Shown: positions 8,991 to 15,717 of the stretch, piece by piece
How positions within the stretch are numbered: the first letter of the stretch is position 1
How the letters are laid out: each line of letters starts with the position of its first letter
Source of the DNA: Flavobacterium anhuiense
GTDB taxonomy: Bacteria > Bacteroidota > Bacteroidia > Flavobacteriales > Flavobacteriaceae
NCBI RefSeq assembly: GCF_004151235.1
Contig: NZ_JUIV01000005.1
Location: 124,001-188,000, forward strand
Direction of reading: 5' to 3'
DNA length: 64,000 nt
The notes under the pieces: generated by a model
What the model saw: the letters and a program-made list of their open reading frames with translations, nothing else
Database searches by the model: none
Told to the model about the DNA's origin: nothing
Made by a program: the position numbers and the translations under genes

Positions 8991-9075
8991 ATAATTGTAG
9001 ATTTTAGATTGCAGATTTTAGATTTTGAAATTTGGAATTTGGAATTTCCCAATATTGGAATTTAAAATTAAGCTT

Positions 9076-10098
9076 ATGGAAATAGGAATAGACAGTTTTG
9101 CTTCGGCAATGTATGGCGACAACAACACGCTGAGCAGCGTTGACGCTATGGAGCAGCTTTTGCAGAGAATCGAATTTGCAGATCAGGCTGGACTTGATGT
9201 TTTTGGAATTGGTGAACATCACAAAAAAGAATTTTTAGATTCTGCTACGGCTGTTATTTTAAGTGCAGCGGCGGCAAGGACAAAAAATATTCGACTCTCA
9301 AGTGCTGTAACCGTTTTAAGTGCAGCAGATCCTGTTAGAGTTTATCAGAGTTTTGCGACTTTAGATTTAATTTCAAAAGGAAGAACTGAAATTGTTGTAG
9401 GAAGAGGATCTGCCATTGAAGCTTATCCCCTTTTTGGATATGATTTGAGGGATTATGATGCTCTGTTTAAAGAAAAGCTCGAACTTCTTCTTCAAATTAG
9501 AGACAATGAATTTGTTTCTTGGGAAGGGAAATTCCGCCCTACTTTAAATAACTTACCTGTTTACCCAAGAGCTTTACAAGAAAAATTACCCATTTGGCTT
9601 GGAGTTGGCGGAACTCCAGAATCTTTTATCAGAGCGGGTTCGTTGGGACTTCCGTTAATGGTTGCAGTTATTGGCGGACAAACACATCGTTTTAAACCTT
9701 TAATAGATTTGTATAGAGAAGCAGGAAAAGCCGCAGGATATAAACCTAATGAATTAAAAGTTGGCTTGCATTCGCCTGGTTATGTTGGAACAACAACAGA
9801 AAAAGCAATCGAAGAATATTATCCAGGTTACGCCGAATTATGGACAAAATTAGGATATGAAAGAGGCTGGCCTCCTGTAACCAAAGGCAAATTTGACGGT
9901 TTAATTGATGATTTAGGCGTTCTAATAGTCGGAAGTCCCGAAAGAGCGGCGGAGAAAATTTTGCGTCATAGCGAAGCACTTGGCGGGGTGGATCGATTCA
10001 CTTTCCAGATGGACAATGCAGGATTGACACACAAACAATTAATGAATGCCATTGAATTGATTGGAACAAAATTGATTCCGTTGATTAAGAAGGCATAA
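9076..10098 (+). CDS. LLM class flavin-dependent oxidoreductase (luciferase-like)
   Basis: A bacterial luciferase-like monooxygenase of 340 residues from the ATG at 9076 (MEIGIDSFASAMYGD). Seventeen codons further upstream are open but derive from low-complexity spacer, so the internal start is chosen. Features are FGIGEHHKKEF near the flavin pocket, LSSAVTVLSAADPVRVYQSFATLD and GRTEIVVGRGSAIEAYPLFGYD, all typical of the TIM-barrel family that uses FMNH2 and oxygen. The reduced flavin would come from a partner reductase not seen here. The substrate is unknown. It is transcribed alone. Confidence 0.88.
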   Translation: MEIGIDSFASAMYGDNNTLSSVDAMEQLLQRIEFADQAGLDVFGIGEHHKKEFLDSATAVILSAAAARTKNIRLSSAVTVLSAADPVRVYQSFATLDLISKGRTEIVVGRGSAIEAYPLFGYDLRDYDALFKEKLELLLQIRDNEFVSWEGKFRPTLNNLPVYPRALQEKLPIWLGVGGTPESFIRAGSLGLPLMVAVIGGQTHRFKPLIDLYREAGKAAGYKPNELKVGLHSPGYVGTTTEKAIEEYYPGYAELWTKLGYERGWPPVTKGKFDGLIDDLGVLIVGSPERAAEKILRHSEALGGVDRFTFQMDNAGLTHKQLMNAIELIGTKLIPLIKKA

Positions 10099-10402
10099 TT
10101 ATATTCTCGCAATCCCAATAAATATCGGGAGCAAAGACGCAAAGATTTTTTTTAAAGCCACTCCCGATAGCTATCGGGATACACAGATTAAAAGGATTTT
10201 TTAGAAATTAAATAGCGTCCAGCTTTAGCTGGATGAAATTATAAGCCAAAATTAAAGGCTTTAGCCAAACATCTCTAGTTTAGCTAAAGCCTTTTGACTT
10301 TTAAAATTACAAACCTCCAGTTAAAATTGGAGGCAATCCAAAAGGACAATATTTCAGAATCTTTCTTTGAACCCCTGAACCTTTGTCCCTTTGAACCTTT
10401 AT
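10099..10402. repeat. intergenic cluster of palindromic repeats between convergent genes
   Basis: No gene is seen in this 304-base gap. It holds TCCCAATAAATATCGGGA (10113-10130), a degenerate form of the perfect 18-bp palindrome TCCCGATAGCTATCGGGA at 10162-10179. It also holds CCAGCTTTAGCTGG, a longer inverted repeat built from AAAGGCTTTAGC / GCTAAAGCCTTT around 10252-10292, and CCTCCAGTTAAAATTGGAGG. Several of these could act as bidirectional terminators for the converging transcripts. Confidence 0.7.
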
Positions 10403-12826
10403 TTAGAATTTATAAGCAACACCAACTCTAAAATTTCTTGGAGCTTCAGCCTGCCAGTAGTAAGCATTTAACCAACTGTAGAATGAACCGCTATATAAAT
10501 ATTTATCTAAAATATTGAATACGTTTGCAGTAACTTTGATTTTACCGGTTTCATAAGATAAACCTCCATCCAATTTAAAGTAAGAAGGTAATTTTTGAAG
10601 ACCTTCACTCCAAGTATCTGTTTGGCGTCCGTCAAGGAAAGTTCCTCCAAGAGAAGCACCAAAACCTTTTAATTTTCCATGCTGAAGCGTGTAATTTAAC
10701 CATGCATTTGCTGTATGTTTTGCATAACCAGGAACAACAGAACCTTCTTTTATAGTCGAAACGTTTGAGTTAAGTACAATCGATTCAGTAAAAGCATAAT
10801 TAGCAATAAGATTTAAACCATCAACAATTTTTCCTCTCACATCAAATTCGACACCCTGCGCTCTTTTCTCACCTAATACAACACTAACTGGGTTGCTCGG
10901 ATTACTTGTAGGATCCGCAGTCAATTCGTTTTTCTTTAAAATATTGTATACCGATAAAGAAGTACTCCATGAGCCATCAAACCAATCTTTTTTAAGACCA
11001 AATTCAATATTATTTCCAGTCAAAGGCTTAATTTCCTGTCCTGGTGCAACATTACCTATTTGTGGTAAAAAAGCCTGATCATACAAGCCATATATTGCAA
11101 AACTATCTGTTATAGAATAACTTGCTCCAAAACGTGGAGTAATATGACTGTCTGACTTTGTTGGCTCATAACTGCTAGTCTGGCTAATCCAAGTATATCG
11201 GGCAGCAAGAGTCAATCTCAATTTATTCTCAAAAAAACCAAGTTCATCCTGAACATATGCAGCCGCATACTTTGAACCGTAAAGTCCGCCTGCTCTTTGG
11301 CTTAAAGGGGTATCGTGATCAAATTGCGGAAAACCATTTGAAGGCGTATCATAATTTGGATTATAAACATTAAACGGATTATCATAAGTATCCAAATCAT
11401 GAGATTGTCCCCAATCTGCCATATAATCTTTGCTTCCTAAATCTACTCCACCTAATAGTTTATGAGAGACATTTCCAGTATTGAATTTTCCATTCACAAA
11501 AATCTGTCCTAAATACATATTGCTATCTGCATCCCAAATACCAACATTTCTAATGATATCTCCTTTATCAAGAAAAACATCCGAAATCTTGTCACCATCC
11601 GTATCAATTTCAGCTGGTCCAACTAAACTTGGCCACGAACTATATCCTTGCTGAATATACTTAAAATAAGACGTTTGAGCTGTAAGTTTCCAATTTTCAT
11701 CAAATTTATGTTCAAACTGCAGATAACCACTATGATCTTGAATATTAGTATCTGGCAATCCAGGCTGTGTCATGGTAAAATTACGAGGCAAAGTTGCATA
11801 ACCTCCTGCTTGTGGTCCAAAAACATAGTAAGAACCTACTTCGGTCATATTTGCATATTGAAAGTTGTATTCAAATGTCAATTTTGTTTTATCATCAATC
11901 TGATAAGAAATTACAGGCGCAATTACGTAACGGTCGTTATGCTCAAACGGACGGAATGATCCTTTCTTTTGTGCAGCTCCGTTAAATCTGTATAATAATT
12001 TTCCTTTTTTATCTAATTTTCCGTCAAGATCGAGGCTTACTCTATAAAAATCGTAGCTTCCGCCAAGTACACTTACTTCGCCTTTTGTTACTCCCGTAGG
12101 CTTTTTAGTCACCACGTTGTATAATCCGCTTGGGTCACCGCTTGAAAGCATGAAACCAGCAGGACCTTTTACAAACTCGATATGATCTACAAAACTCATA
12201 TCTTCAGTTAATGGTCCCCAAAACGAAGAAACCACGTTAAATCCGTTCCTAAAAGCTTGAATTTGAGAACCTCTCATTGTAATATTCGTATACAAATCTC
12301 CCCAATGCTCCAAACGTACAGCACCACTCACGTTACGAATCACACCGTCACTCATGCTCGTAATCTGCTGGTCTTTTAAAGTCTGTCCGCTTACAATTTG
12401 TATGTTTTGAGGAATTTCTAAAACTGGAGTCTGAAGACGCAAAGACAATGAAGGTTTGTCTTGTTTGTATTTATTCTTTTTAATTACCACTTCGTCAAGA
12501 TCTTCCTGACTTTCGGAAAGAGTAAAATTCTTAGTCGTAGTTTGTTTAGAATTTACTACAATTTTATCCTCAACAGACTGAATTCCTACTCCATTTAATA
12601 CGATAGTGTATGTTCCTGGTTTTACATTTTTAATTTCATAATGTCCTGAAACAGTTGTAATGTCTGAATATTTAGTTCCTTTTAAAGCTACAGCAATGTT
12701 TTCTGCAGGTTTATTGCCACTTAAAGAAACTTTCCCGTTTACAGTTCCAAGCTGTTGTGCCATCATATTTAATGAGCTCAAAAACAGCACAAAAAGGTAA
12801 ACTCTGGCATTAATAATTATTTTCAT
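10403..12826 (-). CDS. TonB-dependent siderophore receptor
   Basis: An 807-residue outer-membrane receptor. A signal peptide (to about residue 23, NMMAQ) is followed by a carboxypeptidase-regulatory-like domain (about 25-105) and the plug, recognised by TPVLEIPQNIQIVSGQTLKD and RNVSGAVRLEHWGD, wording typical of FhuA/FpvA-like ferric-siderophore receptors. The 22-strand barrel fills the rest, ending in the aromatic terminus RVGVAYKF. The role is uptake of a ferric siderophore, most likely a hydroxamate or catecholate made by others. A TTTG-N20-TACTTTTG promoter lies just upstream. I do not see a convincing Fur box by eye, and no siderophore utilisation genes are adjacent. Confidence 0.9.
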   Translation of the reverse strand: MKIIINARVYLFVLFLSSLNMMAQQLGTVNGKVSLSGNKPAENIAVALKGTKYSDITTVSGHYEIKNVKPGTYTIVLNGVGIQSVEDKIVVNSKQTTTKNFTLSESQEDLDEVVIKKNKYKQDKPSLSLRLQTPVLEIPQNIQIVSGQTLKDQQITSMSDGVIRNVSGAVRLEHWGDLYTNITMRGSQIQAFRNGFNVVSSFWGPLTEDMSFVDHIEFVKGPAGFMLSSGDPSGLYNVVTKKPTGVTKGEVSVLGGSYDFYRVSLDLDGKLDKKGKLLYRFNGAAQKKGSFRPFEHNDRYVIAPVISYQIDDKTKLTFEYNFQYANMTEVGSYYVFGPQAGGYATLPRNFTMTQPGLPDTNIQDHSGYLQFEHKFDENWKLTAQTSYFKYIQQGYSSWPSLVGPAEIDTDGDKISDVFLDKGDIIRNVGIWDADSNMYLGQIFVNGKFNTGNVSHKLLGGVDLGSKDYMADWGQSHDLDTYDNPFNVYNPNYDTPSNGFPQFDHDTPLSQRAGGLYGSKYAAAYVQDELGFFENKLRLTLAARYTWISQTSSYEPTKSDSHITPRFGASYSITDSFAIYGLYDQAFLPQIGNVAPGQEIKPLTGNNIEFGLKKDWFDGSWSTSLSVYNILKKNELTADPTSNPSNPVSVVLGEKRAQGVEFDVRGKIVDGLNLIANYAFTESIVLNSNVSTIKEGSVVPGYAKHTANAWLNYTLQHGKLKGFGASLGGTFLDGRQTDTWSEGLQKLPSYFKLDGGLSYETGKIKVTANVFNILDKYLYSGSFYSWLNAYYWQAEAPRNFRVGVAYKF

Positions 12827-12851
12827 TTGGTTTTGATTTTATATTGAGCGA

Positions 12852-12883
12852 CAAAAGTATGTGCAAATCTCAACTTATCCAAA
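12852..12883 (-). promoter_or_regulatory. promoter of the siderophore receptor gene
   Basis: On the minus strand TTTG (12883-12880) is followed after 20 bases by TACTTTTG (12859-12852), both matching the Bacteroidota housekeeping consensus. The start codon is 26 bases further on at 12826. Confidence 0.6.
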
Positions 12884-13063
12884 TTATTTTAATTCATTCT
12901 AAATAAATACAACAAATTATACTAAATAAGTCGGAATAAATTTAAAAACAGAGTTACTAGGTTATTTCCTGATAATATTAATCTACATTAAGTTTCAAAA
13001 CGAAATCTATTTCTATCTTTATACTTCTAAATTTCAAAAACCACAAACAAATAACTTCCTGAT

Positions 13064-14341
13064 ATGAAACCAAATACCATAAGAAAAGTGGCCATTGTAG
13101 GCTATAACAGAATTCCTTTTGCGAGAGCCAATACAGCGTATTCTAATGTCGGAAACAAAGAAATGATGACAGCATCTCTCAATGGTCTTATTGATAAATA
13201 CAATCTGAAAGGAAAATTATTAGGTGAAGTTGCCGGAGGCGCCGTAATCAAACATACTTACGACAATAATTTGATTCGCGAATGCGTGATGCAGACCAGC
13301 CTTGACCCCGCTACACCCGCATGTGATTTGCAGCAAGCTTGTGATACGGGAATTGAAAGCGCTATTTACATTGCCAATAAAATTGCTCTCGGTCAAATTG
13401 ATTCTGGAATTGCTGGCGGTGTAGATTCTATCAGTGATATGCCGATTGCTGTGAGTGAAAAACTGAGAAAAATTCTTTTAGAAGCAAGGCAAGCCAAATC
13501 GTTAGGTGGAAAAATTAAAACTTTTTTAAAACTTCGTCCAAAAGATTTATCTCCATTAGTTCCTAGAAATGAAGAATCGCAAACTGGACTTTCTATGGGT
13601 GGACATACTGAAATTACTGCGAAATATTATAAAATATCACGCGAAGAACAAGATGAGTTTGCTTTAAAAAGTCACCTAAATATGGCAAAAGCATATGATG
13701 AAGGATTTTTTGACGATATGATTACTCCTTTTAATGGTTTAGAAAAAGATAACAACCTTAGAAGAGACAGCACAATTGAAAAATTAGCCAAATTAAAACC
13801 AGCTTTCGATAAAGTAAACGGAACTCTTACAGCAGGAAATTCAACTCCTTTAACAGACGGAGCTTCTTGTGTTCTTCTGGCTAGCGAAGAATGGGCAAAA
13901 GAACAAGGACTTCCTATTTTAGCATATATTACTTTTGGTGAAATTGCCGCAATAGAATATGTTAAAAATCAGCAGAATCTTTTGTTAGCGCCTTTGTTTG
14001 CTGCCTCGAGAATGTTGGAAAAAGCAGAATTAAACCTGCAAGATTTTGACTATTATGAGATTCATGAAGCTTTTGCCGCTCAAACTTTAGCAACTCTAAA
14101 AATTTGGGAGAGCCCAGAATTAAGTGCCGAAATAGGTTTGAAGAAAACTTTGGGAGCTATTGACCGAAATAAACTAAATGTAAAAGGAAGCAGTTTGGCC
14201 GCCGCCCATCCATTTGCTGCAACTGGGGGAAGAATTATTGGTGTAATGGCGAAATTATTGAATGAAAAAGGTTCGGGAAAAGGGTTAATTTCTATCTGTG
14301 CCGCTGGCGGACAAGGAGTAACGATGATAATTGAGAAATAA
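13064..14341 (+). CDS. acetyl-CoA C-acyltransferase (thiolase, FadI-like)
   Basis: This 425-residue protein follows the degradative thiolase pattern. The nucleophilic cysteine is Cys93 in QQACDTGIESA. The HEAFAAQ motif, LAAAHPFAATGGRIIG and the C-terminal CAAGGQG supply the remaining catalytic His and Cys. The HEAFA variant rather than NEAFA is characteristic of the FadI branch. The enzyme cleaves 3-ketoacyl-CoA with CoA in fatty-acid beta-oxidation. No hydratase/dehydrogenase partner is adjacent, which is less usual. It converges with the azoreductase gene, with a repeat between them. Confidence 0.9.
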   Translation: MKPNTIRKVAIVGYNRIPFARANTAYSNVGNKEMMTASLNGLIDKYNLKGKLLGEVAGGAVIKHTYDNNLIRECVMQTSLDPATPACDLQQACDTGIESAIYIANKIALGQIDSGIAGGVDSISDMPIAVSEKLRKILLEARQAKSLGGKIKTFLKLRPKDLSPLVPRNEESQTGLSMGGHTEITAKYYKISREEQDEFALKSHLNMAKAYDEGFFDDMITPFNGLEKDNNLRRDSTIEKLAKLKPAFDKVNGTLTAGNSTPLTDGASCVLLASEEWAKEQGLPILAYITFGEIAAIEYVKNQQNLLLAPLFAASRMLEKAELNLQDFDYYEIHEAFAAQTLATLKIWESPELSAEIGLKKTLGAIDRNKLNVKGSSLAAAHPFAATGGRIIGVMAKLLNEKGSGKGLISICAAGGQGVTMIIEK

Positions 14342-14368
14342 CACTTAACATTATTTAGTTTTCACCAT

Positions 14369-14422
14369 AAAAATCTGCTAAATCTGCTGGAGTATTTTTT
14401 CCACGCAGATTTTGCAGATTTT
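14369..14422. repeat. interspersed inverted repeat, CGCAGAT family (copy 2)
   Basis: AAAATCTGCTAAATCTGCTGG (about 14369-14390) faces CCACGCAGATTTTGCAGATTTT (14401-14422) with nearly complete complementarity, followed by a T run. It lies between two convergent genes and may serve as their shared terminator. Confidence 0.7.
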
Positions 14423-14433
14423 TTTTGATTTTC

Positions 14434-15045
14434 TTAAAAAGCAAATTCTTCAACAGAAGACAATGCCTTTGGCAACGCATTTGCGGCAAAGTCTGAAATT
14501 GCGGTTCCTTCTACTCTAAAAGTGGTAACATCTGTCATTCCCAAAAAGCCAAATACAGTTCGTAAATACGATTCTGTGAAATCATAGCTTTTCATTGGTC
14601 CTTCAGAAAAAATAGATCCTGATGCTATTGACAAATAGACTTTTTTATTGGTTACTAAACCTATTATTCCTTCGGCACCATAACTAAACGTTTTTCCAGC
14701 TCTTGCAATTTGGTCTATCCATCCTTTTAAAACCGCAGGAATTCCAAAGTTATATAAAGGAACACCAATTACAATAATATCAGATTCTAGCAAGTTTTTT
14801 ATTGCTTCATCAGAATATTTAATTGCAGCAATCTGCTCTGGCGTATGTGTTTCTGCAGGAGCGTAAATGGCGCTTATATGAGCATCTGTCAAATACGGCA
14901 ATGGTGTTTTAGTTAAATCCAACGTTTGTACTTGACTATTAGGATTTAGTAATGCCAACTTCTCGATAATCGCATCTGACAATTTAGTGCTAAATGAATT
15001 TTCTCCATTTGTACTTGTAATAATTTTTAGAATTTTTTGGCTCAT
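14434..15045 (-). CDS. azoR: FMN-dependent NADH-azoreductase
   Basis: A flavodoxin-like NAD(P)H:quinone/azo reductase of 203 residues from the ATG at 15045 (MSQKILKIIT). The frame is open ten codons further, but that extension includes a promoter region. The AzoR signature VPLYNFGIPAVLKGWIDQIA followed by RAGKTFSYG binds FMN. The enzyme reduces quinones and azo compounds by two electrons, protecting against electrophile stress. It is divergent from an HxlR-type regulator. An operator palindrome between them suggests direct control, as in the Bacillus subtilis YodB/AzoR1 pair. A TAAGTTTG -7 box is present on the minus strand at 15073-15080. Confidence 0.92.
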   Translation of the reverse strand: MSQKILKIITSTNGENSFSTKLSDAIIEKLALLNPNSQVQTLDLTKTPLPYLTDAHISAIYAPAETHTPEQIAAIKYSDEAIKNLLESDIIVIGVPLYNFGIPAVLKGWIDQIARAGKTFSYGAEGIIGLVTNKKVYLSIASGSIFSEGPMKSYDFTESYLRTVFGFLGMTDVTTFRVEGTAISDFAANALPKALSSVEEFAF

Positions 15046-15059
15046 TATTTTTAATATTA

Positions 15060-15090
15060 TTTGTTTACAAAGCAAACTTATTTACATTTG
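15060..15090 (+). promoter_or_regulatory. promoter of the HxlR regulator gene
   Basis: TTTG (15060-15063), 19 bases, then TACATTTG (15083-15090): an exact match to the Bacteroidota promoter TTTG-N19-TAnnTTTG. Transcription would start near 15097, ahead of the operator palindrome and the ATG at 15155. On the other strand TAAGTTTG (15080-15073) can serve the azoreductase gene. Confidence 0.65.
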
Positions 15091-15107
15091 CTATACATTT
15101 TATAGTA

Positions 15108-15141
15108 CTATCCTCGAGGATAGCGCTATAATTGAGGATAG
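15108..15141. promoter_or_regulatory. operator: perfect palindrome plus third half-site
   Basis: CTATCCTCGAGGATAG (15108-15123) is a perfect 16-bp palindrome. The half-site GAGGATAG is repeated at 15134-15141, 18 bases after its first occurrence at 15116, which puts the two on nearly the same helix face. Its position in the hxlR-type leader and upstream of the azoreductase promoter fits binding of the HxlR-type dimer to repress both genes. Confidence 0.7.
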
Positions 15142-15154
15142 TAAAGCAAAACAT

Positions 15155-15526
15155 ATGAAAACAAAGGCCGAAATAACAAAAGAAATGGGGTGCGAACAGG
15201 AAGGATGCCTTGCCGCATTATTACCGGTAAGAGATGCTTTGGAAGTTTTAAGCGGCAGATGGAAATTACCTATTTTGATTGCGTTATCAAACAGACCAAA
15301 ACGCTTCAAGGAAATCTCTAGAGACATAAACGGAATTACTGACAAAATGCTTTCTAAAGAACTTAAAGATCTAGAGATAAACAAATTAGTTATTAGAACT
15401 GTCTATGATACGTTTCCGCCAACTGTTGAATATGCAAGAACAGAACACAGTCATACCTTATATAAAGTAATTAGTGCGTTAAATGAATGGGGAACTTTAC
15501 ATCGTAAGGAAATTATAGGAAAGTAA
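15155..15526 (+). CDS. HxlR/DUF24 family transcriptional regulator (redox/quinone sensor type)
   Basis: A winged-helix regulator of 123 residues from the ATG at 15155. An upstream-open frame to 14987 runs through the promoter and is not used. The HxlR core is clear: VRDALEVLSGRWKLPILIAL, RFKEISRDINGITDKMLSKE and the wing TVEYARTEHSHTLYKV. Cys13 and Cys18 sit just ahead of the first helix. In YodB, HypR and CatR of Bacillus subtilis the cysteine at this place senses quinones or diamide, so a thiol switch is likely here. It is divergent from azoreductase, with the palindromic operator at 15108-15141 between them. Confidence 0.9.
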   Translation: MKTKAEITKEMGCEQEGCLAALLPVRDALEVLSGRWKLPILIALSNRPKRFKEISRDINGITDKMLSKELKDLEINKLVIRTVYDTFPPTVEYARTEHSHTLYKVISALNEWGTLHRKEIIGK

Positions 15527-15677
15527 TGTTTTTCAAGTTGTTTTTACAGCATCTAAAACACTACAAAAACTTTACAGCATAATCGTAACTATCAATTATT
15601 CTTGATTATTGCGCTACGATCAGCACCTCTCAGAAAAACATAACATCTGAATTTTAAGTAATTATACAGAAAAGGGT

Positions 15678-15685
15678 TAAATTTG
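15678..15685 (+). promoter_or_regulatory. possible -7 box TAAATTTG for the secreted dehydrogenase gene
   Basis: TAAATTTG matches TAnnTTTG, 32 bases before the ATG at 15718. The best T-rich -33 candidate (15652-15655) is about 22 bases upstream, at the long end of accepted spacing. Confidence 0.4.
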
Positions 15686-15717
15686 AGTACCCAAACCTAT
15701 AAAATTTCTGAATAATT

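Noticed and set aside
9025..9075. 17-codon N-terminal extension of the luciferase-like gene
   Set aside because: The extension is translated from low-complexity spacer repeats; the family start matches the ATG at 9076.
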